DNA of 64,000 nucleotides, from contig OZ316896.1 in NCBI GenBank assembly GCA_973895155.1, positions 10,540,001 through 10,604,000 of the forward strand, written 5' to 3'. The translations under genes were made by a program, and so were the position numbers. The notes under the pieces are model-generated. The model ran no database searches. It saw only the letters and a program-made list of their open reading frames with translations, and was not told the DNA's origin. Shown piece by piece: positions 52,177-63,719 of this stretch. The stretch is from Marsupella aquatica (lineage: Eukaryota; Marchantiophyta). Every line of letters begins with the position of its first letter. The first letter of the stretch is position 1.

Positions 52177-54756
52177 GGGCCCCAAACCCGATAGTAACTT
52201 AGTGATGACTTATAATTGCGTATATAAGTAGAAAGACAAGTAGGTGTAGTAAAAATGGTTGGATTTTTAATTTTTTAATTTTTGTTAGTTCTAATAAATG
52301 GATGCAACAACTGGAGGCCGGAGTTGAGAGGGGTGCCGGGCGGTGATGGATGACAAGGGAACCATTGAGGTGGTACAAGGAGGCCACAAGGCAGCCCAAG
52401 GACTTGGAGCCAAGGTGTGGGCATCTTGGAGGGGTGGGGGCTGGTCGGAGGCTCCACGTTAGGGGCAAAATGGGAAGAATAACCAAAATATAGAAAAAAC
52501 ATTGAAACTTAAAACAGACGTTGCTGCGCTAGTACGATTCCAAACATGGTCATGTTTGGATTCATTTTGAAGCCCTCAATGAGTCCCATGAGAAACTTAG
52601 GTTCTCTAGTTGATTTTAGGTCTATATCAAATAGTGACATCTTGAGGGACCTCAACACTCGTAAAACGGTAAACTAGGCAATCTTGGAGTAGTGATGGTG
52701 GGAGGGCCCTTAGAAGGAAGGGGTTCCCACAGTTGCGTTCCCCTTCACCCTTTGTGTGGTCCTCACATGGTTTTTGCTCTCTTTCCCTTCCCCACTCCGT
52801 GGAGGGGCACTCCGTAGAAGAACACATTCGTAGAAGGCGCCCTCACACTTTCTTCCTTCCCTTTTTCTCCATTCTCACTTGTGGGGTTTCCACCCATACC
52901 TAAACCCTAAATCCTTTCCCTCTTGTGCTTGCTTTCAACGTGTGTACGAACCCTGGTTGTATGAACATCAGATTTTAGACCATCTCAAAATCAGGAGTCT
53001 ATGGGCTTGTTGGAAAGAGCTCGCCAAGCTGAATCCAACGATGTGTCACACGGCCAAAACGGAGCTAAGACGGAGGAGATACAACAGATCGTATTTTTTG
53101 AGAATACGAGGGTTGTAAGGTCGTACGGACGTCTGTACGGTAGGAGGTCCCGGCTTTGCAAGGGAGGGAGGAGGTAGCAGCACATACGGGGAAACCGTGA
53201 TCTGTGTTTTGCAAAGCCGGGGCCCCCTGGTGTTGTACGGAGGAAACGGAGGGAGACGGTGTCTCGTGAAAAGTTAAACGATCATATCTTGGCCGTTTGA
53301 CCTCCGTTTTGTGCACCGTTTACGGAGCCGTGATCAGGAAGAGGAGGGCTCCTCATATATGTTTTCAGAAGTGAATTCTGAGAAAATTTTAGTTTCGACA
53401 ATTATAGGGGCCCCCTCCTTTTACAATGGACCGGTGGTGGCGATCAGGAGGATTGAGGCTAGTAGGCAGGGTAGATAGATAGGATAGGAGGTGGACTCAA
53501 GTGAGTCCTTGTTTAGCGGAGTGGTATCCACTCCAATAGAGAGGGATGAGGAGACCAACTCACGGGGCTCAAGCCAGGGCACCGTGAGTGAGGAGGAGGA
53601 GGACCGATGAGGAGATCAACTCACGGGACTCAAGCCATGGCACCGTGAGTGAGGAGGAGGACTAGGGTGGCCGTACGGACTTGGTCGTACGACCTCTTGA
53701 CTTTGAATTTTTTTTGAAAGTGGGCACTCACAGGCTTGTTGGAAAGAGCTCGCGGAGCTGATTCCAACAAGAGGCGGCGCTCCTCAAACGGAGCCAGGAT
53801 GAGGAAGATAGGGCCCCGCGAAGTTGGTTGGTAAGGGATAGTGAAACAACCATAACTGGGTCGTCCAGAGTCCGTTTGCGGAGCCATTTACGGATTCGTG
53901 ATCAGGAGGAGCAGAGCTATCCAGGGCTCCCCTCAGGGGAGTAGTTGGACATATTTGAGGTTTCGACCATGAGTGGCCTCCTCACTTCCCCGAGACTACG
54001 GATGATTACAGTTGGAACCGTCGAAGGCACCGACGGTCCCGTAGTTAGTTTAGGGTTTTTAGGAGCATATGTGTGCCGCATGTTTTAGGTTATGGATTTC
54101 TTCATGAAGGGTTTTAGCGGCACCGCTAGGGTAGCCGCCATCGTGGTGACCCCGTGAGGGGTGCTTTGGTGTGTTTTTTCAGTATTTAGGGGGCAGTCCC
54201 CGGTAGGAGCAGGGGGAACTCAGTCTAGTGTTGGTCTTAGGGAAGTTAGCTCATAGCCAGAAGGGGAATTTGAGCTAGAGTAGTGAGGTAGAGGTGTAGC
54301 GCTTGCCCCAGTGAGGCAGGAGTTGGGCAGACGGCAGGAGGTCGGGTTGTCCTTGCAATGTGTTATCGCTTTTTGCCAAAAGATATGGATTTGGTTTGAT
54401 TTCTCAAGTTTTGGTGGCATTACCTTTTCTGGTTCACGATTGTGTTCTTTCCCCAAGAAGTGTCTAAGGAATCCTTGCACGGTTTGGTCAACCATGTGAG
54501 TAGGAGGGGTGGTGACAGCACTCCACCAACAACCAGTGGGGGTGTGTGTGTGGCGTAGTCCATGGGACTTGATCAAAAGCAGAGCGGCTAGTCGGTAGAC
54601 TTGATCAAAAATTATATTTCCGGGAGCGGAAATAAACATACTCATCCTACATGCAATAGAATCCTAATAGCGTCCCTCCACGTTCCCGTCATACGATAAC
54701 AAACAATTTTAGTAGAAGTAAATACGTATTTGTCGTGTAAATTGTTTGGTAAGCAG
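52177..54756. mobile_element. Non-coding LTR-like insertion in the LINE (about 2.6 kb)
   Basis: It splits the LINE between ETWN and VTWNLTWRTLWSS. GTGACA stands at both junctions (52171-52176 and 54757-54762), giving a probable 5-6 bp duplication; exact ends are uncertain by a few bases. No ORF with known motifs. Inside, GGCTTGTTGGAAAGAGCTCG recurs near 53000 and 53730, followed in each copy by GTTTACGGAGCCGTGATCAGG-like words, so a large part is duplicated. A unit of about 60 bp (CAACTCACGGG, CACCGTGAGTGAGGAGG) is repeated in tandem at 53550-53663. Best guess: a solo LTR or non-autonomous LTR element. Confidence 0.65.
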
Positions 54757-57098
54757 GTGACATGGAACTTGACTTGGAGAACCCTGTGGTCTTCTGACCT
54801 TGCTTCTCGGGCTAAGGTTTTCATTTGGCGGATCCTTGCTCAGGGACTTTTCTCTAGCTCTAGAGCCTTAAAGATAAAGAAATCCGACGGTACTTGTTAA
54901 CCACTGAAGTTGGCTGGTTGCCAACCCCTGGAGTTAACCCTCCTCCGGAACTCCTAACTCCTCCACTATCCTTCTGTGTATCAATTGAACATCATACGAC
55001 TTCAATTGATCAAATTTCTCATTCACTTGTCATCTACCATTTAACCTTTTTGTCAAACAATTAGTGATGACCTGTACGATTACTCGAGATAGCGATCTAA
55101 CTATCTTAGTTTGATCCTCCGCCTGTTACTTGAATTGAATGTCAATTTCCCTTTCCCCTTTTAGTTAATGTTTCTTCAAAGAGGATTTCCAAACCCATTG
55201 TAGAAAGTTCCTCAGACATTGACTCTTCTTCTTCCTCTCTAATAATTCTCACCCAACTCTCAATCATGGCTTCACATTCATTCGGGGCATTATGTAGCCC
55301 AAATGGGATGTGTTCCAATTTAAACGACCAATCAGAGGTAGCTAATTCCATGTTACCTACTCTGGGTCTCTCTCAGAATTTGCATCTTATCCATTACTCA
55401 ACATTTCACTTTGGCAGGGATTCCTTTAACAATTTGTAATCTCAATCACTACATGCCATACGATTATGATATTTCCTTTTACAGGTTCCAACCAAATCCA
55501 AATGAATTCTCCATTGTCAAAATGTTAATATTTCCAGCCATCTCTTTTTCAGTATCAATTCCTTAGTTTTGATTTTACTGACATACAACAAATATAAGCT
55601 ATGCAATCGAATGCTTCCTGAAGTCCTGCCAACAGCCTTGATTGCATCTTTCATTCTATGAACACATCAATTTCTTTACATGGTTTTTCTTCCATGGGCT
55701 TCCATCCACATCCAGGTCTAGCGATCTGGCACTACCTCCTCCTGGGCTACCTCTCGAGCTTCCTGATCTTGAAAGTTTCCACAACAAAAGGCCCCTACCA
55801 CTCCTACTTTGCTATCCTATATCTCTTCTACAGGCAGGTTTGTCTAACTCCTCTAACAATTAGCAGTTGTAACTGTCAAACTGCTTATTCAGTTTTTCTA
55901 ACCGCTTTATTCCACTAAAGGCACATGTTAATCGTTACTTGTCATAGTAACTCTTAACTGTTACTTGCTACTGGATCATGCATCTCTTAACTGGTTGTCT
56001 TTTAGTTAATCATTCTTCGAAATGATTAGTCGAAGTTTCATCCTCGGGCTCGGTGGCTCCAATGTTAATCGCTTGAATGGTGACTTCCACCGATTCTACT
56101 TGTGTTTCACCGACTCCTGCCTCTGATCGCCGGTATGTGGGGTGGATCCTCATTCTCTGGAATCCTAATATTTGTTGAGTTTTCTTGCTGCGGTTTTCTG
56201 CAATTCTCACTACCCAACACTCATTCATTACACGGTGACAGTCTCTCTCTTGTGCACCAAGTTGCTTGTGAAATTCATGGTCGGGCACTCCAAACAATTG
56301 ACATCCAGCTTCTTCCCACACTTGATACACAACTATATTGATTTGCACAAAGAAATTGTACATGTGTTGGTCTGATCCAACCATTCTACAAAAATGATTG
56401 GTTCGCTTCCGCATCGACAACCCTACATCTTGGTGTTCTCTGTTCAGTCTAGCTCTACGAGCACTTGGACCTAAAGCGCACATTTTCCCATCTTCCAAGG
56501 GAATATCACATCCTTCATAAACTAACTCGCTACCATGCATGCCCCAAATCGCCTCAATGGTTACTCCAATCAGGCAGAGGACTCCAGATTGCTCCATCTT
56601 TGTAAAGTTGCTGCTATACCACAAAAACTGAACCTCGACTGGAAAAATGAAGTTCGTCTAGAGGTTTTTAGGGTTAACATAGTGGAGGCCCTAAAGTCCC
56701 GACTTCTACTTAACTATAACTCAATGATTAGCTTAATTGCTACTAATCCTTACTTGCTAAAATTTAACATTTCAGTACCTATCTTCTCTGCCCTGGTACT
56801 ATTGAATCTATCGCACACATCTTTTTCCTCTGCCGATATGCCTCCTGATGCTGGACCGAGATATGGAGCTGGATGCATGGGGCACTCTTTGGAGGATCTC
56901 AGACTCTACTGGATATTATCCTTTCCTGTCGCCGGCGAATACCCTTACTTTCACTTCGGATGTTCATTACTTATCAGGTTCTTTGGCACATCTGGCTGGC
57001 GCGAAATGCGCATGCTTTTGATCATTCATGTGTTAGGTCTTTTGACCAGGTGGGTGTGATTACCAAGACCTTGGATCATCTCACCGCTGTGGCTTAAA
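54757..57098 (+). pseudogene. LINE zf-RVT tail, split by an LTR-type insertion
   Basis: The left part (54757-54894) reads VTWNLTWRTLWSSDLASRAK, then VFIWRILAQGLF and KSDGT. The right part (56775-57098) reads CPGTIESIAHIFFLCRYAS, a TGA, CWTEIWSW, then VLWHIWLARNAHAFDHS. Together they form the Cys/His zinc finger typical of plant LINE ORF2 ends. Confidence 0.85.
54895..56774 (-). mobile_element. LTR-type insertion in the LINE zf-RVT region (1.88 kb)
   Basis: Starts TGTTAACCACTG, ends AACATTTCA (TG...CA), with GTACT (54890-54894) on the left and GTACC (56775-56779) on the right: a 5-bp duplication with one mismatch. A 204-codon minus-strand ORF (56010-56624) has VWEEAGCQLFGVPDHEF and NECWVVRIAENRSKK, and another short one has IPFGLHNAPNECEAMIE (55142-55351). 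Neither could be assigned. No LTR pair was seen, so this may be a deleted, non-autonomous element. Confidence 0.65.
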
Positions 57099-57217
57099 AT
57101 TAAATTAAAAAATGATGGTATTGGGTTCAAGTGTTAAGTACAACTTAGGTCTCATATGTTCACTAGCTATGACCATAATGTTTTCTGAAATTATATTTGG
57201 TGATGTATGTCATGCAG

Positions 57218-57307
57218 GGTCCCGTGACTTCTGCTTTGCTTACTCAACCTGTCCCTCCACGTCCTATGCCTTCTGCTTTGCATACTCAACCTGTTAAATT
57301 GCCATAA
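57218..57307 (+). pseudogene. Last exon of the TNP2-like gene
   Basis: After GTCATGCAG at 57209-57217 a phase-0 exon encodes GPVTSALLTQPV and then PPRPMPSALHTQPVKLP, a two-fold repeat, with TAA at 57305-57307. It fits the donor at 48669; the LINE sits inside this intron. The exon call rests on splice sites and phase only. Confidence 0.5.
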
Positions 57308-57379
57308 AAAGGTGGAAAAGAAAAGAAGAAAAAAAACCATCCAAGATGTCCAACTATTTTGCCATCTTGGTAGCCCTCA

Positions 57380-58210
57380 TCTTGGTCATTGAGTGTTCAA
57401 AAAGGGAGGGGAATCGTACATGGGGTATCACAAAAACAGAATATGAATGGAATGCAGGTTGGAATGGATTGTGGCGCTCTGATCTGTCCTCCCGTGCTAA
57501 GACGTTTATTTGGAGGATATTGGCTTCAGGTCTCTTTACCGGGGTACGAGCTAGGCGCATTGACAAAGGAGAAGGGTACTGTAAACTGTGCAGTGGAATA
57601 GTAGAAACTATCCCCCATCTTTTCTCCCAATGTACTCATGCCAAGAGATGTTGGTCATTAGCTGCAGCGTGTTTCTCAGGTACCTTTACTGATTATGCGG
57701 ATAGGATACTTGAGCTGTTGCTTCTCACTACTAAGGAAGACCCTGGCACAATTGCAAAGCTATTTATGTTCTATCAGATTCTATGGTCCTTATGGCAGAG
57801 TAGGAATGCGCACATGTTACAAGCCAATGGCTTTAGGACATTCAATCTTCGCTTTATTCTCTCAGAAGCTGTTGACCATGCATCGGCAGTGGGCCTGTGT
57901 GTGCCCCCGAGTAGACGACACACACGATTGCTACGAGTGAAGGAGATACTTATACAGGAAAGAATATTTTGGTTGAATAGCCGACAGATCTGGATTACAT
58001 CTAGATAGGACTTTCTCTGGCCAATGGGGCTTGTTGGTCTTGAGATCCCTGTGTTTGAGATTGACAGCCTGGTCTCTGGGCTTTCATCACATGTTGTTGT
58101 TGCCGCACTCCAGGTGGGGTGGTTGATTGTGTGTTATGGGATCACTCTTTCTATTCTTCCTTGCCATGGGGTTTTCGTGGTCACTATCTAAAAAAATCAT
58201 GAAAAAACAT
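57380..58210 (+). mobile_element. Second LINE 3' fragment (zf-RVT and 3' UTR)
   Basis: The ORF at 57346-58008 contains WNGLWRSDLSSRAKTFIWRI, GYCKLCSGIVETIPHLFSQC and ILWSLWQSRNAHML. The finger is the same as in the LINE just upstream but a distinct, better preserved sequence. An A-rich stretch near 58190-58210 could be the 3' end. 5' truncated. No clear TSD found. Confidence 0.8.
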
Positions 58211-59600
58211 TTCCAAGGAAAAAGGGAGGGGGATATCTTGGACATCCTTACTGAATGGACATTAGGGACTTCCCCTAATTGTCATCTTGGCTATCTCATT
58301 TTGGGCGGATGTTGTCTTAGGGTCAAAGGCTGGACGTCCTTAAAAAGGGATGTCACTTGTATTTGGGTCGGCCACCTTGTAACCGCCGTCTTTATGTCTA
58401 GGGTTGTCATGGAAGAGACGCCATTGACGTCCTCACAAAAGGATGTCCAGACTGTCACTTGTTTTACCCCCTTTTTCTTCTAAGCCGTCCTTGAAACTCC
58501 ATTCAATCTTGGGGATAGCTTAATACCACTTAAGAGGACCTTATAAATTCTAGAAATTTAAATGTTTTATAGTTTTTCATACTTTAACTCACTTTTAGGA
58601 ATAATCACCATATATTGCAGTACTCATTGTGGTGATCATGAGACTACAGTTGAGAACATTTGTCTAATACAAAAGTTGAGAGCGTGCAACTCACCATCGT
58701 ATTTAGAATAATAGAAAAATGGCTACCTTAAATACTCTGTTTTGGTCACATATTGGGCACAATTTCACTCTTTATAGGGAGGTGTAGAACAAGGGTCAGT
58801 ATGAATTTCCCGTTCTTGCATTGGCAATGTTATTGGCAACTTATTTAGACAGCTTCTGCAAGTACATATGCTTTTCAAAATTCAGGACACTTAGTTTCTC
58901 ATCCAAAATGAGGTACAGTGAAGATTTTTTGTTGATATGAAAGTCTTTGTGGCAGAATGAGGCAACAACTGGGCAGTGCAATGCCCAAAAACAAGAAGCC
59001 AACAGGCTATCATAACACATAGTCCACCTAATGGCCCAATGCTCCACAAAATTAAGCAAGTCATCAATTAACCGAGCTACCGTAATCCTCTCACTAAGGG
59101 CAAAAATCCAACAAGTAACTCTTCTCCAATCACTAAGTACCCTCATAGCACCTCCATAACACAACACATAGCCAAATTAAAGAAACATAGAGGCTAATTG
59201 GGACTATATCACCATCCATGTACTTCTCAAACTTAAGATGGATATAGTGATATAATTGTAATTATTAGTTTTACTAGTACTTAGCATTCCATTTCCACCT
59301 AAGTTCCACGTGGAAGCTCTCCAACTCCAGATCCAACTTTAGTGTACATGAAGCTACCACATGATCATCCTCATAAACTAGTATGCAAGCATCCGCTTTT
59401 CCTGTTCCTGGATCCTAAAAATGCTTGAGCATGCAAATTTTGCCTGACTGTGCATGCTTCTATCCCAAAAATTCTGCATCTCATATCTTAGACAATGAAG
59501 ACTAAATTCAAATCAATCTATCTGACTTTATCACTCCCACATTGAAAGTTTCCTTGGAATTGATTTTTTTAATAATAGTTTTAACACGATTTCGGACCGA
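58211..59600. other. Non-coding DNA
   Basis: No supported gene. Near 58235-58450 the words GGACATCCTT, GGACGTCCTT and AAGGATGTCC recur in both orientations, forming imperfect inverted repeats. The remainder to 59600 is AT-rich without motifs. Confidence 0.5.
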
Positions 59601-59601
59601 C

Positions 59602-59624
59602 CGAGAAGTGTGACACACTTCTCG
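59602..59624. repeat. Perfect palindrome, 11-bp arms
   Basis: CGAGAAGTGTG, a single A, then CACACTTCTCG. It lies about 310 bp upstream of the TATA box of the next locus. Confidence 0.85.
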
Positions 59625-59835
59625 TTTAGCCCGATTCCATTTTTTTTCTAAGGCAATGCAATCTCTGATAAAATTGGTGAAAAATTAAAAAACACCACTT
59701 TCCTCCACTGCATCGTCGCGGGAATGTAGGGAGCGATACGTGCATCGGGTTTTATATTCGGTCTGTGAAAAAGTCCAAACTGCGAGTAACTTGGTCCGAA
59801 CCACATAATCGAGGAACGACCACGCACTAACCCGA

Positions 59836-59923
59836 GTTAAGGGGGAAAGTAACCACGGTTAAGGGGAAAGTAACCATGGTTAAGGGGGAAAGTAACCATG
59901 GTTAGAGATTCCCCTATATAAAG
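59836..59923 (+). promoter_or_regulatory. Promoter: three tandem repeats plus TATA box
   Basis: GTTAAGGGGGAAAGTAACCA is repeated three times (starting near 59836, 59858 and 59879), each ending in CACG or CATGG. About a dozen bases later comes TATATAAAG (59915-59923). Transcription would start near 59945-59955. This feeds the leader of the 60-64 kb locus. Positions are read from sequence; activity is inferred. Confidence 0.65.
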
Positions 59924-60139
59924 AGGAGCGGGCTGCCCATAAAACGTTTGTTTTTGCCGGAGCGAACATCACCTCACTCAGAGCGAATATCGAACTCCCA
60001 TTGAGTCTTACATTCCTCCCAAGAGACTTGACTCTTTCTCCAGAGAACCCAATAAATTCATCGGAACTATCATTCCTGTTTGAGTATCATCTATGTAAGG
60101 TTAACAGATCATTTGGTGTCAATGTCCAGATCCGAGCGG

Positions 60140-60510
60140 ACTGCGATAAATTTATCGCATTCTGCATTCCTATGTTGCATTCATTGGATCCAGAAACATT
60201 AAGGTGTTGACTTCATTCCGATAAATATATCGGAGTCTTCATTCCTTTGATGGATAAAGGATTAATTGAGACTGCGATAAATTTATTGGAGTTTCCATTC
60301 CTGTGATTGATTGAATATTGTTTGAGACTCCGATACATTTATCGGAATTTCCATTCCTATGATTGATTTAATATTGTTTGAGACTCCGATAAATTTATCA
60401 GAGTTTCCATTCCTATGATTGATTGAAGAACTGTGATGGATTGAGGGCTTAGGTGTGGGGGGAAGTCATATCTTCAATTTGAATGCAAAGTGCGATAAAC
60501 TTATCGCACC
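60140..60510. repeat. Tandem repeats centred on GATAAATTTATC palindromes
   Basis: Three head-to-tail 56-bp units (60268, 60324, 60380) read GAGACTCCGATAAATTTATC, then GGAGTTTCCATTCCTATGAT and TGATTGAATATTGTTT. Looser copies lie at about 60142, 60212 and 60488. Variants include CCGATAAATATATCGG and GCGATAAACTTATCGC. Downstream of the TATA box and before the first candidate exon. Confidence 0.85.
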
Positions 60511-60562
60511 CTCCTGTGAGACTCATTTCCTGATGTTTTGTGTATAGACTCATCTTCCAATC

Positions 60563-60886
60563 TGATGTCGCAGTGCTGCCGGGTGAAGGAGGTACAATGG
60601 AAGGTTGATTGCACTCGGTGGATCAAAGGTATAGTGACAAATGGCTGTCTTAATTCAAAATCGTGTCAAACGTGCACGCCGGTTGTACAAGGAACTCGTG
60701 CAATGTAAAGTTCTCCCCATTGGTGTGGGAGCGTTGTGGATGGGTGGGACTGATCCCGGAGATAGGCAGAATCCTCTCCGGATTGAGTTCTACGGAATGA
60801 ATGGTGTTGGAGTTCCAATTTGTTCGAGGTTGATGTTAACGGCGTGTCTACATTCTTTGGACTTTTCTTGTAACAATTGTTGTTGA
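60563..60886 (+). CDS. Candidate first coding exon(s) of an unidentified locus
   Basis: An acceptor-like GATGTCGCAG at 60553-60562 is followed by an open stretch. From the ATG at 60641 there are 81 codons: basic at the start (IQNRVKRARRLYKELVQC), then VLPIGVGALWMGGTDPGD. No domain recognised. It may be part of the F-box-like gene downstream or an unrelated ORF. Confidence 0.35.
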
Positions 60887-61164
60887 CGTCTTAACAACAA
60901 GTACCATAAATTGGCATACTTATGTTGTCAAATTTGGAACAAAGACCCGTGGGTCAACCTTTCACGCTAAGTGTTGCAACCTTCACACTGAGGCGCGTTT
61001 TGTAAGGACATATTTAATTAAACAAGTCCTACCCTTGTGCAGCGAATATAATACATCCCGAGTCCTAATCGTTAAACTGTCATGTAGGGTTGGTACTGTG
61101 GATATCTTTGGTTACACCTGGTGATTGAAGGTACTTTTATTGGTGGTTTTGGTAGCTCTGCTTC

Positions 61165-61698
61165 ATGGCTGCGTCAAAGAACCTAATCGTTGCAAAGATG
61201 GCATCTGAATTGGCCCACAAGCGTAGGAAATATATTCAAGGAAAAGTGGCCGGTATGGAAAGCAGAATTTTGTTGAATGGACTTCCCCATCCTTTCGTTG
61301 AATCTCATATTTGGCCTCTCTTGGCATTGTCTTGCACACAAGATGAACACCTTGGCCATGACCTAAAACTTTTACCCGAAGAACGACTGACTCGAATGAG
61401 AACAATCATTTGTCTTGGAGCCACCTCAAAGAAATGGAACCATCTTGTTGTTGGTACATGATTTTGGGCGTTATTGAAATACGTAATCCATGAGATCAAG
61501 GACATAAACGAAATGCTCGCAAGCATTCCTAATGTCAACCTTCTCTCAAACCTACATATTGCTAGGGTCTTTCGAGAGGAAACTCATTTCCTCCCTCCCA
61601 TAGATATGCTTGGGTGCTTTTCGTATGACCAATTAGATGCGTTTCTTAGAGTTTGGATGAATCTTGGAGAAAGCGGGAAGCGGACAATTCTTGCATGA
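61165..61698 (+). pseudogene. F-box-like segment with an in-frame TGA
   Basis: After GGTAGCTCTGCTTC the ATG at 61165 opens MAASKNLIVAKMASELAHKR, then ILLNGLPHPFVESHIWPLLAL, and ends the first part with CLGATSKKWNHLVVGT. The pattern LP-hydrophobic-VE-HIWP ... SK-W--LV resembles an F-box, the Skp1-binding domain of SCF ubiquitin ligases. A single TGA at 61459 interrupts it; the same frame goes on with FWALLKYVIHEIKDINEMLA to a stop at 61696. It is either a degraded copy or has a small unrecognised intron. Confidence in the F-box assignment is moderate. Confidence 0.45.
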
Positions 61699-62041
61699 CA
61701 TGGACAAGTCTGAGTGGATTAGGCATTGCTGCGCACATCCGATAAATTTATCGCGCTCCTCATTCCTCTAGTCGATTTAGGAGTCAATTGTTTTTTTGTG
61801 CTCTAAGGTTTGCTCGAGAAGAGCTTGTAAAGAAACACTTTGAATGTATATGACCCTGCCTCGTCTGACTTTGGGTTGTGTGGTCTAGAGTGTAGTTTTT
61901 TGCGCCTCTACGGACGATTACCTGACAAGTGCATTTTCTTCACAGCCCGTTATACAAGGTACTTTAAAGTTGAATGAAACTTGTAGAATTGTAATGAGTA
62001 TGTTCTCCAAAATGTATTCCTGATTTCTATTCGCTGATCAG

Positions 62042-62769
62042 GCCATGCTCGAGCGACGCATTTTTGTACCCTTCGTGGATCCTCCAGAATGGGGGAATGG
62101 CGCCATTATGGACCAGCTAAGGAGGCTGGATGAATCACTAATTTTAAAGATTTGCCATCTGGTAGCAAAACCATTTTATAATAACGCATATCACTTCTAC
62201 GTAGACCAGGTAGGGGGAGAAATTTATATCCGGTGGGATAGATATGTTGCATTTTCTAGAAGAATTATCCTGCTCTTTCTTAAAACCGGTGCAGTAAAAT
62301 GTTTTATACTGCACCGTTGTCATGTTGTGAAGGGCAATCGTGCTTATGAACCAGAATTCTATGCTCACAATAGACGTAGAGCATTCGATGAGATTCAGGA
62401 TGTGATTGACCAGCTGGACAATCCTCTTGCCACCGAGTTTTTGATTGACACTGGTGGGAAGTTATATTCATACAGGACTTGTCAACTCCCCCCTCGGCCT
62501 CTTTGTGCGTTATTTAGGTTAGTTTATGTATCTTATTTATGGACAAATGTCCTTGACAATGGTGAGATGTGTCAGTGTTGCACAAATGCCTGTTGTGACG
62601 TTCCGTCACGCCGCTGTTCAGTAGCTGTAGTTAATCCTGAGACCTGTGCCACAGATTTTCATTGGTTGTGGGCCTATGATCATAGGATCACTCATATACC
62701 CCAATGGTCCAAGAAGCTAATCTCTCGCTGCGCTGTAGCGCGGTTTGATCTTGGGTGGGATGATTGATT
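62042..62769 (+). CDS. Large exon of the same unidentified locus
   Basis: Follows the acceptor CGCTGATCAG. 240 codons from the Met at 62045, uninterrupted: MLERRIFVPFVDPPEWGNG, AYHFYVDQVGGEIYIRWDRY, EFLIDTGGKLYSYRTCQLPP, a Cys-rich stretch CQCCTNACCDVPSRRC, and WLWAYDHRITHIPQWSKKLI. No family recognised. Codon usage and length suggest real coding. The preceding and following non-coding stretches contain the GATAAATTTATC motif. Confidence 0.55.
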
Positions 62770-62899
62770 AGGCACATTATCACATGTACACTCGGCCGTC
62801 AATTTAAAGAAGGCTCACTTTTTGTTCGGACCACTTTTGCGATAATTTTATCGGTCGTCTTCATTGCGGGTCTTTTGTCCTTATGTGTTATGAGATTTT

Positions 62900-63719
62900 G
62901 TGTCCACATGTGCTGTGACATTGGAGGCGATAATTTTATCACACTTTGCATTGGAATTTGTTTATTTGCAGACTTTTCCATGGCTGCTAGTGGAAAGAGT
63001 GGATCTGCCAAGGCTGAAAGGCCTTAGTTTATTGACAATGTGCGGACGCAAGGGTTTCACATTTGTCATTGTTACTCTAGAAAACTTTGATGAGAAATTG
63101 ATTGACTGTTATCCAGAAGATCCCCTTGTCGCCGAAGTTCGGACAGCAAGAGAGATGAATGTTATGGGTTCGGCTTGGGTGTGCCAGTATGTCCAAGATT
63201 GTGATGCGATCATGCTACCAAAGGTGAACGCAGAGTACAAGAGACTTGTGGGTGAAGAGTTCAAACCCGTCCAGAAAATTGTTTTCAAGAAACCTGGTTC
63301 AAGCGGCAACGGTGGTTCTTATGCCGATAAAAGGTCGGGCGGTAAAGAACCATTGCAAACCTCTACATATATTGACGTGGATGAACGCACAACTTCTGGT
63401 CGGGTTTCGGGAAGTGGAAGAGGGAAAGGGAGAGGTAGCAACAGGGGAGATGCCACGGGACCTTCTGATGGCGGGAAGAGGAGCCAGGAAACTGGCGGTA
63501 GTGGGAGGGGACGGGGCAACCATCAAGGACGTGCTTCAGAAGGACCGTCCGTTAATCCAAGCAAAAGTAAAGGATCCAAGGGATCTGGGCCATCTGGTTC
63601 TGGACTTAGCACAAAGAGGAAGAAGACTGGGTGGAGTGAAACGGTGGCTCCAGAAGTAGATAGAGCTCCATCTAATACATCAATTCCTTCAGTTCTCGTC
63701 GAGCTTCCTGCAATGCCAT
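62900..63719 (+). CDS. Exon with Gly/Ser/Arg-rich low-complexity tail, continues past the window
   Basis: The open frame at 62900-63844 is probably used only from about 62970 (after TTTGCAG at 62969-62975) to the donor TTG|GTAAGT at 63719/63720. It encodes CGRKGFTFVIVTLENFDEKL, MNVMGSAWVCQYVQDCD and VQKIVFKKPGSSGNG. A run rich in G, S, R and K follows (SGSGRGKGRGSNRGD, GGSGRGRGNHQ, KSKGSKGSGPSGSG), like RNA- or DNA-binding disordered tails, ending with STKRKKTGW. A second frame (62764-63027) also offers MAASGKSGSAKAERP, so the exact start is open. The next exon begins near 63958 or 63967 and leaves the window. Confidence 0.5.

Larger units (their letters stand above)
48700..57110 (+). mobile_element. 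LINE (L1-like), inserted in a TNP2 intron, itself interrupted twice
   Basis: Flanked by a perfect 17-bp duplication AATGATGGTATTGGGTT (48683-48699 and 57111-57127) with an A-rich tail just before the right copy. Without the two inner insertions the body is about 3.9 kb. It starts at the ORF2 endonuclease (FASWNVCGLYDP), so ORF1 is missing. Order: endonuclease, reverse transcriptase, zf-RVT. Frames are broken throughout. Confidence 0.95.

Noticed and set aside
60140-60510. CRISPR-like array
   Set aside because: Spacing and spacers are themselves repeated, the locus is eukaryotic, and the units are palindromic minisatellite repeats.
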